Part shown: piece by piece, positions 51,663 to 60,525 of the stretch
How the letters are laid out: every line of letters begins with the position of its first letter
Position numbering within the stretch: the stretch's first letter is position 1
Origin: Candidatus Poseidoniaceae archaeon
Lineage (GTDB): Archaea; Thermoplasmatota; Poseidoniia; Poseidoniales; Poseidoniaceae
Assembly (NCBI GenBank): GCA_938075675.1
Contig: CALJHE010000014.1
Location: 1 to 64,000 of the forward strand
Direction: 5' to 3'
DNA: 64,000 nt
The notes under the pieces: generated by a model
Database searches by the model: none
Seen by the model: the letters and a program-made list of their open reading frames with translations, nothing else
What the model was told of the DNA's origin: nothing
Position numbers and translations under genes: made by a program

Positions 51663-52883
51663 TCATCCGTAAAGTGCGTCTGGAGATGAAGTGATGCCAC
51701 TTGTAGACTTCTTGACCATGATTCGTTCAACGGCTTCCATCATGTCGGTTTGAGAGATTTTATTTCGCTTGTCGCGTATTGCAATCATACCTGCTTCCAC
51801 GCATGTTGCCTTAATTTCGGCCCCTGAGAAACCTTCGGTTTTTTCTACGAGAGTTTTCATCTGGAGGCGAGAGGTTGACATTTTCGACGTGTGGAGTGCA
51901 AGCATTGCTTTGCGCCCCTTAGGGTCTGGCAATGGTATGGTTACAATTCTATCAAAACGCCCAGGTCGCAAAAGCGCGTCATCAAGTATGTCCGGGCGGT
52001 TCGTTGCAGCAATGATTTTGACGTTTTCAAGCGCATCAAACCCGTCAAGTTCGGCGAGTAGTTGCATGAGAGTCCGTTGTACTTCCCGGTCACCGCTTGT
52101 TGAACCGTCGAGACGCTTTGCTCCAATTGCGTCAATTTCATCCAAGAAAATAATGGATGGTGATTTTTCTTTCGCCAGCGAGAAAAGCTCTCGAACCATA
52201 CGTCCACCTTCGCCAATGTACTTTTGAGCCAGTTCACTGCCGACCATTCGGATAAATGTGGCCTCAGTTTGGTTTGCAACAGCCTTTGCGAGGAGTGTTT
52301 TTCCACAGCCTGGTGGACCTACAAGCAGAATGCCCTTTGGTGGGATAATGCCGACTTTCTCAAACAATTCCGGCTCTAATAATGGAAGTTCAATTGCTTC
52401 TCGAACCGTCGTTATCTGTTCATCAAGACCGGCAACTGAATTGTAGGTAATATCGGGTTTCTCAACCATTTCTGCACCACTCACCATCGGATCCCATGCT
52501 TCATGCAGTACTTCTATCACTGCGAGCGTATCTTGGTTCAGCGCTACTCGAGTTCCGGGTTTGAGTTTCTTTGGTTCGAGTCTTTGGTTAAGGGCCACTT
52601 GGAACACAGTCCCGTTCGAAGAGCGAACAATGGCTGTGCGCTCGTCGAGAACATCTTGCAAGTGCCCAATGATAAGAGGAGGCGTTTTGAGTAAGCGCAC
52701 TTCATCATCGAGTCTCGTCGCTCGCTTTTTGAGCGTTCGAATCTCTGTTTCAAGATAGGAACGTTCGTTGATTAGATTCTGTGAATCTTCAAGTAATTTC
52801 TGATAGTCTTCCTCGAGTTTCTTTAGTTCGTCTTCAGATTGTTTGGAACGGGGCGTGCCGCTCTTCTCTGCCTCGGAACTCAT
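51663..52883 (-). CDS. pan: Proteasome-activating nucleotidase PAN
   Basis: Hexameric AAA+ unfoldase feeding the 20S proteasome. The layout is an N-terminal coiled coil (residues about 15-70), an OB domain, and an AAA module with Walker A GPPGCGKT, Walker B IIFLDEIDA and the arginine fingers near RPGRFDR. The C-terminus ends in LYG, a complete HbYX motif for docking into the alpha ring (encoded at 1945-2667). I chose ATG 52883 (MSSEAEK); the extension to 52892 is minor. It is divergent from mbf1 with a 115-base gap. Confidence 0.95.
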   Translation of the reverse strand: MSSEAEKSGTPRSKQSEDELKKLEEDYQKLLEDSQNLINERSYLETEIRTLKKRATRLDDEVRLLKTPPLIIGHLQDVLDERTAIVRSSNGTVFQVALNQRLEPKKLKPGTRVALNQDTLAVIEVLHEAWDPMVSGAEMVEKPDITYNSVAGLDEQITTVREAIELPLLEPELFEKVGIIPPKGILLVGPPGCGKTLLAKAVANQTEATFIRMVGSELAQKYIGEGGRMVRELFSLAKEKSPSIIFLDEIDAIGAKRLDGSTSGDREVQRTLMQLLAELDGFDALENVKIIAATNRPDILDDALLRPGRFDRIVTIPLPDPKGRKAMLALHTSKMSTSRLQMKTLVEKTEGFSGAEIKATCVEAGMIAIRDKRNKISQTDMMEAVERIMVKKSTSGITSSPDALYG

Positions 52884-52909
52884 AGGAATCAAACCTTCGT
52901 CGTGGCTAC

Positions 52910-52935
52910 AGTTTGTTAAGTCGTCGCTTCAAACT
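52910..52935. promoter_or_regulatory. Inverted repeat in the pan/mbf1 divergent region
   Basis: AGTTTG at 52910-52915 and CAAACT at 52930-52935 form a 6-base dyad with a 14-base spacer, placed between the two divergent starts. It is a possible operator; arm length is short and chance cannot be excluded. Confidence 0.25.
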
Positions 52936-52998
52936 ATTGCGTCAATATGTTCCGAAGCCTTCAAAGACAGTCAACATAACCAACATTTGGGTGAGTTC

Positions 52999-53502
52999 AT
53001 GGCAGACTGTGAGTTATGTGGAGCAATGAAAGTCGGAGTACGACATGTCAAAATGGGTAAGGCAGAGGTTGCTGCATGCGCTCGATGCACCGAGAAAATG
53101 AACCTCGGCCCGAAAGAAACCGCTCCAGGTCTTGCCCGAGCACAGAGCATGCACGCTCGTCCTGCTCACCAGACTGGCTATGCTGCTAAAGGCAAGAAAG
53201 GCAAGGATATCATGCTCAAGGCCGAAAAAGAACTGGTTGATGATTTTGCTCAACGAATTATGAATGCCCGCAAATCCAAAGGATGGAATCAACCGACTCT
53301 TGGCAAGCGAATGGCAGAAACCGTGAACATCGTCAAATCCACTGAAAGTGGTAAGCGGCCTACTGATTCAGTATTGAAAAAATTTGAACGAGTCCTCTCT
53401 ATCACTCTGTTTGAAGCACCGACTTCTAAGAGCATACAACGTGTAGACAGTTCAAGTTCTCGAGGAATGACCTTGGGTGATTACCTTGACGACCTCAGGT
53501 GA
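52999..53502 (+). CDS. Archaeal MBF1 (multiprotein bridging factor) with zinc ribbon and HTH
   Basis: 167-residue protein with an N-terminal zinc ribbon (CELCGAMK ... CARCTEK), a basic linker and a cro-like helix-turn-helix (ARKSKGWNQPTLGKRMAE ... SVLKKFERVL). Archaeal MBF1 is a conserved HTH protein implicated in transcription or translation rather than TBP bridging. ATG 52999 follows GTGAG; upstream in-frame sequence runs through the pan divergent region and is not used. The tsr3 gene overlaps or follows within a few bases. Confidence 0.88.
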   Translation: MADCELCGAMKVGVRHVKMGKAEVAACARCTEKMNLGPKETAPGLARAQSMHARPAHQTGYAAKGKKGKDIMLKAEKELVDDFAQRIMNARKSKGWNQPTLGKRMAETVNIVKSTESGKRPTDSVLKKFERVLSITLFEAPTSKSIQRVDSSSSRGMTLGDYLDDLR

Positions 53503-53506
53503 TGCA

Positions 53507-54058
53507 GTGTCAGATGTATCTGTTCATGCTGTTTGGCTGGCTCAGGACGACCCGAAAAAAAACACTGCAGTTCTTGCATCAAAGCGTGGAAACTTGAAAC
53601 TACATAAACGAATAAATACGCTTCCGAAAAGAGGAATCATTCTTGAGCCTCTTTGTGGAAAGGTGTTTGGTCCCGAAGACCATGCATTGATCATCAACGG
53701 GGGCTCTTTGGTTGGCCTTGACTGCAGTTGGGCACACATTGAAGAAAGCGTCGCACAGGTTATGAGAAGAACACGCCTCCAGCCACGTATGCTACCGCTC
53801 CTCTTGGCCGCAAACCCAGTCAATTGGGGGAAACCAGGACGACTTACTACTGCCGAAGCACTGGCCACTGTGTTGTATCTTATCGGTCGTGTAAAGCAAG
53901 CTCGAGATGTGCTCGGTGCTTTTCGTTGGGGCGAACGATTTTTTGAACTCAACAAAGAACCGCTTGATGCATACGCTCGAGCAGAAACCAGTGCCGAACT
54001 GGTAGAACTGCAGTTTGAATTTTTTGATATCGATCGACCCGAAGAGACTTCAAGTTGA
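53507..54058 (+). CDS. Tsr3 (rRNA aminocarboxypropyltransferase, DUF367)
   Basis: 183-residue homologue of Tsr3, which transfers the aminocarboxypropyl group of SAM to a pseudouridine in the small-subunit rRNA. Family segments are LAQDDPKKNT near the start, ANPVNWGKPGRLTTAEALA and FRWGERFFELN. The start is uncertain: GTG 53507 is four bases after AGGTGA and leaves the normal N-terminus; GTG 53477 overlaps mbf1. It probably shares a transcript with mbf1. Confidence 0.85.
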   Translation: MSDVSVHAVWLAQDDPKKNTAVLASKRGNLKLHKRINTLPKRGIILEPLCGKVFGPEDHALIINGGSLVGLDCSWAHIEESVAQVMRRTRLQPRMLPLLLAANPVNWGKPGRLTTAEALATVLYLIGRVKQARDVLGAFRWGERFFELNKEPLDAYARAETSAELVELQFEFFDIDRPEETSS

Positions 54059-54074
54059 GTTCGAATAGAGATTC

Positions 54075-54842
54075 ATGCCGCGAAGCCGCCGTACTGGAGT
54101 TCATCGACTCATCGACGGCAAGCTAACTATTCAGAAGGATGCATTGGCTGTTGAATGCCTCATCCATTTGACATCTGATTCTGATGTCATTTCGAAGCTT
54201 CTCGGAACTCCGACCAACCTGCGTGAATTGTTTGTGGGCCACGCGTTCGCCGAAGGCTATGGAGATATTCGAGCGTCGAACATCTTGATTGAATCTACCG
54301 AAACTGGTTCATTTCGTGCCCGAACAGACGCATCGATAGCTCAGCGAACCTTGTATGAGCGTGTTGTCACCTCATCATGTGGAGCGTGTGATACCGATGG
54401 ACTTGACGAAATGAGTTCTTCCTTACCTCATTTTACAGGCCCACATCCAATCTACAAACACGAGATACTGTCCAAGGCGTTTGATCAAATGAGGTCTCTG
54501 CAAGATGGATTTCAAGAAACAGGTGGTATGCACGCAGCAGGGCTTTGGTCAGTTGATGAAGGCCTTCATTGTGTTTCAGAAGATATCGGAAGGCATAACG
54601 CAGTTGACAAAGCGATTGGTTCAGCAATGTTGCAAAATACCGACCTTACTCGACAATTCCTTCTGCTTTCAGGCAGGTGCGGTTGGGACCTGGTGGCCAA
54701 AGCATCTCGTTCAGGAATCGGAACCATTTGCTGCATCGGCGCATGCTCGACGCTTGCTGCAGACACAGCACGTAATCTTGGTATGCGTATTTTCTCGTTC
54801 ATGAAATCGGAATCATGCGTTGGAATTGGCGTATTAGAGTGA
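54075..54842 (+). CDS. fdhD: FdhD, formate dehydrogenase accessory sulfurtransferase
   Basis: 255-residue FdhD family protein that passes sulfur from a cysteine desulfurase to the molybdenum cofactor of formate dehydrogenase-like enzymes. The active-site cysteine pair is SSCGACDTDG (CxxC as in E. coli CGVC), followed by TGGMHAAGL and EDIGRHNAVDKAIG, both family hallmarks. Its client is likely the YdeP-type oxidoreductase encoded next, 122 bases downstream. Confidence 0.92.
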   Translation: MPRSRRTGVHRLIDGKLTIQKDALAVECLIHLTSDSDVISKLLGTPTNLRELFVGHAFAEGYGDIRASNILIESTETGSFRARTDASIAQRTLYERVVTSSCGACDTDGLDEMSSSLPHFTGPHPIYKHEILSKAFDQMRSLQDGFQETGGMHAAGLWSVDEGLHCVSEDIGRHNAVDKAIGSAMLQNTDLTRQFLLLSGRCGWDLVAKASRSGIGTICCIGACSTLAADTARNLGMRIFSFMKSESCVGIGVLE

Positions 54843-54964
54843 TTGGTGACGAAAACCCTTGAAAACCCCCCCACGCAGAACGGGCTGGTGGGGAATTGAG
54901 GGAGCAAGCACGGGCAACCACTCCGCCGGACAATCTCCCGCTCAAAATTAAGAAAAAGAAGAAA

Positions 54965-57181
54965 ATGGCAGCAGGCATACCTGCGGTCACATCATCTCTA
55001 AAACACGGCCTCCAAAACATGGGCATTTCGCGCACATTCAAAACTCTGACAATGGTCAACCAACAGCAAGGATTTGATTGCCCTGGCTGTGCCTGGCCTG
55101 ACCCATCACACCGAACTCAGTTTGAATTTTGTGAAAACGGTGCTAAGGCTGTTGCTGATGAAGCAACCAAAAGCCGGGTTACGCCCGAGTTTTTTGCCAA
55201 GCACAGCGTCCAACACCTCTCAGATCAAAGCGACCGATGGCTCAACAAACAGGGCCGCCTCACCCATCCGATGGTACTCGAAGAAGGTAGTTCACACTAC
55301 ACTCCAATCTCTTGGGAGGATGCATTGATAGAAATCGCTTCACACATCAATACACTTGACGACCCGAATCGTTCCGTGTTCTATACCTCTGGAAGAACGA
55401 GTAACGAAGCCGCTTTTCTCTATCAAGCCATGGTCAGAAGCATCGGGACAAACAACCTGCCCGACTGTTCAAACATGTGCCATGAATCCAGCGGAAAAGG
55501 TCTCGGAAGTACGATTGGGATTGGGAAAGGCACCGTTCATCTTGATGATTTCAATCATGCAGATGTCATTCTCGTCATCGGTCAAAATCCGGGGACAAAC
55601 CATCCACGCATGCTTACGGCACTTCGAGATGCGAAACTAAAGGGTGCCATGATTGTCCACGTAAACCCACTCCCAGAGGCCGGATTGGAACGATTTAAGC
55701 ATCCGCAAGATTATATGAAAATGAACCTCGCAACTACCCAACTTTCTGATTTCCACCTACCGGTGAAAATCGGTGGCGATGCCGCTCTGCTCAAAGGCCT
55801 CATCAAAATTCACGACGAGGTTGGACATCTTGATTCTGATTTCATCGAAAACCATACCACTGGCTTTGAATCGATGCTTGAGAAGGCAAGAGATACCGAT
55901 TGGGAATCCATTGTGCAGGATTCAGGTCTCAGCCGCGAACTGATCTCCGAAGTCGGCCGTGCAGTTGCAAAATCGAAAGCTACGATTGCCTGTTGGGCTA
56001 TGGGACTAACTCAACAGCCCAACGGCGTTGCAGTCATCCAAGAAGTTGTGAATTTGCTGTTGATGGGCGGGCATGTAGGTCGACCAGGAGCAGGCTTTTG
56101 CCCTGTTCGAGGCCATTCTAATGTTCAAGGTGACCGTACTGTTGGCATTTGGGAAGCCCCCCCTGAGCCTTTCATAGAACGTATGGAAAATGGCCTCAAC
56201 ATTTCGATACCGCGAGAGCACGGATACGATGTTGTACGAGCAATACAAGCCATGAGAGACGGGTTAGTGGATGTCTTTTTCTGCATGGGTGGCAATTTCA
56301 TTTCTGCAACCCCCGATACGCTTGCTACTGCTGAAGGGATACGGAATGTAGGACTGACCGTACAAGTCTCAACTAAACTCAACCGTTCGCACCTCGTCAC
56401 TGGCAAGAAAGCAATTATTCTCCCTTGCCTAGGACGCACTGAGCGTGATATTCAGGCCTCTGGACCTCAATTTGTGTCCGTTGAAAACTCGATGGGAATA
56501 GTTCACAAATCTACAGGAAATCTTCATCCGGCTTCAGAACATCTGAAGAGCGAACCTTGGATTGTTTCACAATTATCGAAACATCTTTTCGACACATCGC
56601 CGATCGACTGGGAACACATTGTGAGCAATTATGATTTGATTCGTGACCTCATGGAAAAATCGCTTTCAGGTTTTGACAACTACAACGAAAGAGTTCGCCA
56701 TGAAAACGGGTTCATGCTACCAAACCCACCTCGAGATTCCCGTTCGTTCAGTACTCCGTCTGGGCTCGCTCATTTCACGACTCATGAGTTACCCAATGTG
56801 CACCTTGAACCTGGGCATTATGTCATGATGACAATACGTTCTCACGACCAGTACAACACAACGGTTTACGATGTCCATGACCGCTACCGCGGCATCAGTG
56901 GCAACCGTAGAATCATCTTGATGAACGCCCTCGATATGGCGAAGCGTGGCTGGAGAAACCGTCAAACCGTTTCTATTACAAGCCATTTTGACGGTGAAAC
57001 AAGGACTGCGGACGGTTGGCAACTTGTCGCCTACGAAATACCCCGTAACAATGTTGCCACATATTTTCCCGAAGCCAATGTTCTTGTCCCACTGCAATCT
57101 ACGGCCAAAGACTCCAACACCCCAACATCAAAATGGATCGATGTCACACTTTCCGCATCATCTGGGGATGAAGAGGAATGA
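54965..57181 (+). CDS. FdhF/YdeP-family molybdopterin oxidoreductase
   Basis: 738-residue bis-MGD enzyme of the YdeP branch of the formate dehydrogenase family. The N-terminal GFDCPGCAWPDP ... FCENGAKA has a CxxC and one later Cys, so a full [4Fe-4S] site is doubtful. The Mo ligand aligns as cysteine in SNMCHESSG, next to the histidine that follows selenocysteine in FdhH. Further marks are GQNPGTNHPRML, RGHSNVQGDRT and the C-terminal RSHDQYNTTVY. YdeP substrate is not known; formate oxidation is not proven. The start is uncertain: ATG 54965 is chosen over TTG 54896, which would add a Lys-rich stretch. It is coupled to the MFS gene by four bases. Confidence 0.88.
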   Translation: MAAGIPAVTSSLKHGLQNMGISRTFKTLTMVNQQQGFDCPGCAWPDPSHRTQFEFCENGAKAVADEATKSRVTPEFFAKHSVQHLSDQSDRWLNKQGRLTHPMVLEEGSSHYTPISWEDALIEIASHINTLDDPNRSVFYTSGRTSNEAAFLYQAMVRSIGTNNLPDCSNMCHESSGKGLGSTIGIGKGTVHLDDFNHADVILVIGQNPGTNHPRMLTALRDAKLKGAMIVHVNPLPEAGLERFKHPQDYMKMNLATTQLSDFHLPVKIGGDAALLKGLIKIHDEVGHLDSDFIENHTTGFESMLEKARDTDWESIVQDSGLSRELISEVGRAVAKSKATIACWAMGLTQQPNGVAVIQEVVNLLLMGGHVGRPGAGFCPVRGHSNVQGDRTVGIWEAPPEPFIERMENGLNISIPREHGYDVVRAIQAMRDGLVDVFFCMGGNFISATPDTLATAEGIRNVGLTVQVSTKLNRSHLVTGKKAIILPCLGRTERDIQASGPQFVSVENSMGIVHKSTGNLHPASEHLKSEPWIVSQLSKHLFDTSPIDWEHIVSNYDLIRDLMEKSLSGFDNYNERVRHENGFMLPNPPRDSRSFSTPSGLAHFTTHELPNVHLEPGHYVMMTIRSHDQYNTTVYDVHDRYRGISGNRRIILMNALDMAKRGWRNRQTVSITSHFDGETRTADGWQLVAYEIPRNNVATYFPEANVLVPLQSTAKDSNTPTSKWIDVTLSASSGDEEE

Positions 57182-58440
57182 CAAAAATCGGTTATCTTGA
57201 ACTTATCAAGAGCAACAAAGAATTCCGCCGTCTTTGGTCTGCTTCTTTAATTTCAATGCTTGGAGAATGGTTCAACACCATTGCCCTGTTCCTTCTCATC
57301 TTTGAGTACACAGACTCAGAATTCCTTTTGGGAGTTTTGTTTACTGTAAGGATGCTTTGTTTCGCTCTTCTGCAACCAGTAAGTGGGCTCTTAGCAGACC
57401 GAATGAATCGCAAACATATCATGATTGCTTCCAATGTGTTACAGGTATTCCTTGCGCTTTGTTTCCTTGGCGTCAACGGTTCTGAAGACATCTGGTGGAT
57501 GCTCGCCCTTTCTGGAGTGATGATGCTACTCCACGGCGCTTATGTGACTGCTGAACGCGCAGCTCTCCCCAATATCGTACCCGAAGAGCACCTTGCAACT
57601 GCGAACGCTTTGGATGCCGCTTCATGGTCATCTGCGCTGTGTATTGGAGCCATGCTTGGGGGAGTAGTGGTCGAGTTTTATGGAGTCGATGCTGCATTTA
57701 TCATTGATTCTCTAACGTTCCTCTTGAGTGCAATTCTGTTGATTCCAATAACATTGCCACAAACAGTTGGTGATGACATGAAAGGACCTCTTTTTTCAAC
57801 CGCAGCATCGAACATCAAGAACGGACTTCGTAGAATTCTTGATGAATCTCGGCTCTTGCGTGTTGTATTTGCGAAAGCATCTTGGAACATCGCTGGTGGA
57901 GGCCTCGCAGGAGTTTTCTTGGTCGTCGCAGGTTCGAATATCGATGGATTTGGAGCAGCTATTGGTTTTGGATTATTTTTCTTTGCTCGCGGGATCGGGA
58001 CAGGTTTAGGCCCAATTATGGCTCGTCGTTTCTTAACGAACGAAGAACGATGGCCACTCCTTATCGGATTGCTCGTTGTTCTTTCGGGATTTTTCTATCT
58101 CCTTGTTGGCTTGACACTTGGAATCAACTTATGGCTCACTTTTGCTTTGGTAACACTTGCCCATTCAGCAAGTGGCGGGAACTGGGTGCTCTCGACCATT
58201 CTTACTCAACGGTGGGTTGAAGATGAAATCCGCGGCCGTGTATTTTCAATCGATATGCTGACGATGTCGATTGCCTTTTCACTCTCAAGCGCTACCGCTG
58301 GATATTTGCTTGAGAACGGATATTTGAATCTTCAAACCGGTTTCCAAAGTTTTGCAGTGCTCATGATGTTCTCTGGAATTGTGTTTACATTGTGGCGTCC
58401 AGACCGTTCAAAAACAAACGATGTGTCTGTTCATTCCTAA
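57178..58440 (+). CDS. MFS transporter
   Basis: 420-residue major facilitator protein with about 12 hydrophobic segments. The first loop has the DRMNRKHIM basic motif and the sequence begins LIKSNKEFRRLWSASLISMLGEWFN, typical of the MFS_3/enterobactin-exporter-like branch. The start overlaps the oxidoreductase stop (ATGA). Substrate is unknown; location between the YdeP-type enzyme and the histidine genes allows but does not show a role in export or in histidine/urocanate uptake. Confidence 0.85.
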   Translation: MTKIGYLELIKSNKEFRRLWSASLISMLGEWFNTIALFLLIFEYTDSEFLLGVLFTVRMLCFALLQPVSGLLADRMNRKHIMIASNVLQVFLALCFLGVNGSEDIWWMLALSGVMMLLHGAYVTAERAALPNIVPEEHLATANALDAASWSSALCIGAMLGGVVVEFYGVDAAFIIDSLTFLLSAILLIPITLPQTVGDDMKGPLFSTAASNIKNGLRRILDESRLLRVVFAKASWNIAGGGLAGVFLVVAGSNIDGFGAAIGFGLFFFARGIGTGLGPIMARRFLTNEERWPLLIGLLVVLSGFFYLLVGLTLGINLWLTFALVTLAHSASGGNWVLSTILTQRWVEDEIRGRVFSIDMLTMSIAFSLSSATAGYLLENGYLNLQTGFQSFAVLMMFSGIVFTLWRPDRSKTNDVSVHS

Positions 58441-58485
58441 TGATTCAATACGAATCCTCAAGGGCGAGAGCATCAACCAGCGAAC

Positions 58486-60525
58486 ATGAGCGGAGACTTC
58501 AGCGCTTTGAAGGAGTATTTGGCAGAGGGTATTCCTTCGCAAATTCCTGATTCGCCTGTGTGGGATGAGACGGTCGACCATGCACCACCTCGCCGCCAAA
58601 TTTTATCTGAACAGGAAAAGAAATTGGCATTGCGTAATGCTTTACGATACTTCCCGACTGAACACCATCCAATATTAGCCTCTGAATTCCATAAGGAGTT
58701 GGAGACGTTTGGACGAATTATCATGTGGCGATACCGCCCGACGCAATACGAAATGAAGGCACACCCTATCACTGCTTACCCCTCGAAGTCTCTTCAGGCC
58801 GCTTCTATAATGCTGATGATTCAAAACAACCTCGATCCTGCGGTTGCCCAATTCCCACATGAACTTGTTACATACGGCGGAAATGGTTCTGTGTTCCAAA
58901 ATTGGGCACAATACCGACTCGTCATGAAGTACTTGTCGGAAATGACCGAAGAACAAACACTCGTCATGTATTCTGGTCACCCAATGGGTCTTTTCCCCTC
59001 ACATAGAGATGCCCCGCGAGTTATTGTTACAAACGGCATGGTGATTCCAAACGCTTCCTCACAAGAGAACTACGAAAGAATGAACGCACTTGGCGTCACC
59101 CAATACGGTCAAATGACTGCTGGATCCTACATGTATATCGGCCCACAAGGCATCGTCCATGGCACGACGATTACCTTGCTCAATGCCGCACGAGCACATC
59201 TTGGATTGGGTGGAGATGAGGGCTTAGGTGGCGTGACTTTTGTCACTTCAGGTTTAGGCGGAATGTCTGGTGCACAAGCCAAAGCAGCTGTAATTGCAGG
59301 GGCTTCTTGTATAGTAGCAGAATCAAATTCTCATGCAGCGTATAAGCGCCATGAGCAAGGTTGGTTAACGACTGTCACCGAAGATGTAGATGACGCAATA
59401 GACCAGATGATACGGGCTGCTGACCTAAAGGCCCCGATTTCAATAGGATACGTCGGAAACATTGTCGAACTGTGGGAGAGGTTGGTCGAACGCAATGTCT
59501 CTGTCGATTTAGGCAGTGACCAAACAAGTTTACACAATCCGTTCCAAGGCGGCTACTTCCCCGCAGGGTTTTCGTTCGAGGAGGCTTCGAAAATGCTATC
59601 TGCGCACCCCGAACGATTCGCAGACGAAGTTCGTTCAACGCTCCGTCGTCACGCAGCTGCAGTAAATGTTCTTTCTGAAAATGGCATGTATTTTTGGGAT
59701 TATGGCAATGCTTTCCTCTTGGAAGCCGGTCGCGCTGGCGCCGATGTCATGTCGGCTGACGGGTCATCATTCCGTTACCCTAGTTATGTCGAGGACATTA
59801 TGGGTCCAATGTGTTTCGACTATGGTTTTGGGCCGTACCGTTGGGTCTGCTGCTCGGGGAAACCTGAAGATTTGCGCGTCACGGATGAAATAGCCTGTGA
59901 AGTTCTTGAGCAAATGCTCGACAGTTCACCTCCTGAAATTCAACAGCAACTGGTCGATAATATTCGATGGATTCGTGGCGCAGGTGAAAATGACATGGTC
60001 GTTGGTAGTCAAGCCCGAATCTTGTATGCTGATGATGAAGGCCGTAGAAAAATTGCTTCGGCCATGAACCAAGCGATTGCGAGTGGCCGTATTTCCGCCC
60101 CCGTTGTTCTTGGCCGTGACCATCACGATGTATCTGGCACAGACAGCCCATACAGGGAGACTGCTAACATCCGCGACGGATCAATACAAACTGCAGACAT
60201 GGCAGTCCAGAATTTTGTTGGTGACGCTTTTAGAGGAGCCACATGGGTTAGCCTTCACAACGGCGGCGGCGTGGGCTGGGGTGAAGTGATGAACGGCGGA
60301 TTTGGAATGCTTCTTGATGGAAGTGAAGAATGCGAACTGAAACTTCAGAGAATGTTGCACTGGGATGTAAACAACGGGGTTGCCCGGCGTGCATGGGCGC
60401 GTAACCCTGGAGCAGAATTTGCAATTCGTAGAGCAATGGATGCCGAGCCCTTGTTGACAGTTACACTGCCCCAGCACGCCGATGATTCTCTTCTCGATGA
60501 CTTGTTTAAGGAGGATTCTATATGA
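58486..60525 (+). CDS. hutU: Urocanate hydratase, long form
   Basis: NAD-dependent enzyme converting urocanate to imidazolonepropionate, second step of histidine breakdown. At 679 residues it resembles the long eukaryote/Bacteroidetes-like form, not the ~556-residue proteobacterial one. Conserved stretches are the MYSGHPMGLFPS segment, QYGQMTAGSYMYIGPQG, SGLGGMSGAQ (NAD site) and DYGFGPYRWVCCSG (active-site cysteine region). ATG 58486 lies 45 bases after the MFS gene. It overlaps hutH by four bases, so both steps are translationally coupled. Confidence 0.93.
   Translation: MSGDFSALKEYLAEGIPSQIPDSPVWDETVDHAPPRRQILSEQEKKLALRNALRYFPTEHHPILASEFHKELETFGRIIMWRYRPTQYEMKAHPITAYPSKSLQAASIMLMIQNNLDPAVAQFPHELVTYGGNGSVFQNWAQYRLVMKYLSEMTEEQTLVMYSGHPMGLFPSHRDAPRVIVTNGMVIPNASSQENYERMNALGVTQYGQMTAGSYMYIGPQGIVHGTTITLLNAARAHLGLGGDEGLGGVTFVTSGLGGMSGAQAKAAVIAGASCIVAESNSHAAYKRHEQGWLTTVTEDVDDAIDQMIRAADLKAPISIGYVGNIVELWERLVERNVSVDLGSDQTSLHNPFQGGYFPAGFSFEEASKMLSAHPERFADEVRSTLRRHAAAVNVLSENGMYFWDYGNAFLLEAGRAGADVMSADGSSFRYPSYVEDIMGPMCFDYGFGPYRWVCCSGKPEDLRVTDEIACEVLEQMLDSSPPEIQQQLVDNIRWIRGAGENDMVVGSQARILYADDEGRRKIASAMNQAIASGRISAPVVLGRDHHDVSGTDSPYRETANIRDGSIQTADMAVQNFVGDAFRGATWVSLHNGGGVGWGEVMNGGFGMLLDGSEECELKLQRMLHWDVNNGVARRAWARNPGAEFAIRRAMDAEPLLTVTLPQHADDSLLDDLFKEDSI

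Noticed and set aside
57178-58440. MFS gene as a dedicated histidine/urocanate transporter
   Set aside because: It is coupled to the YdeP-type gene, not to hutU, and nothing in the sequence indicates substrate; left as a generic MFS protein.
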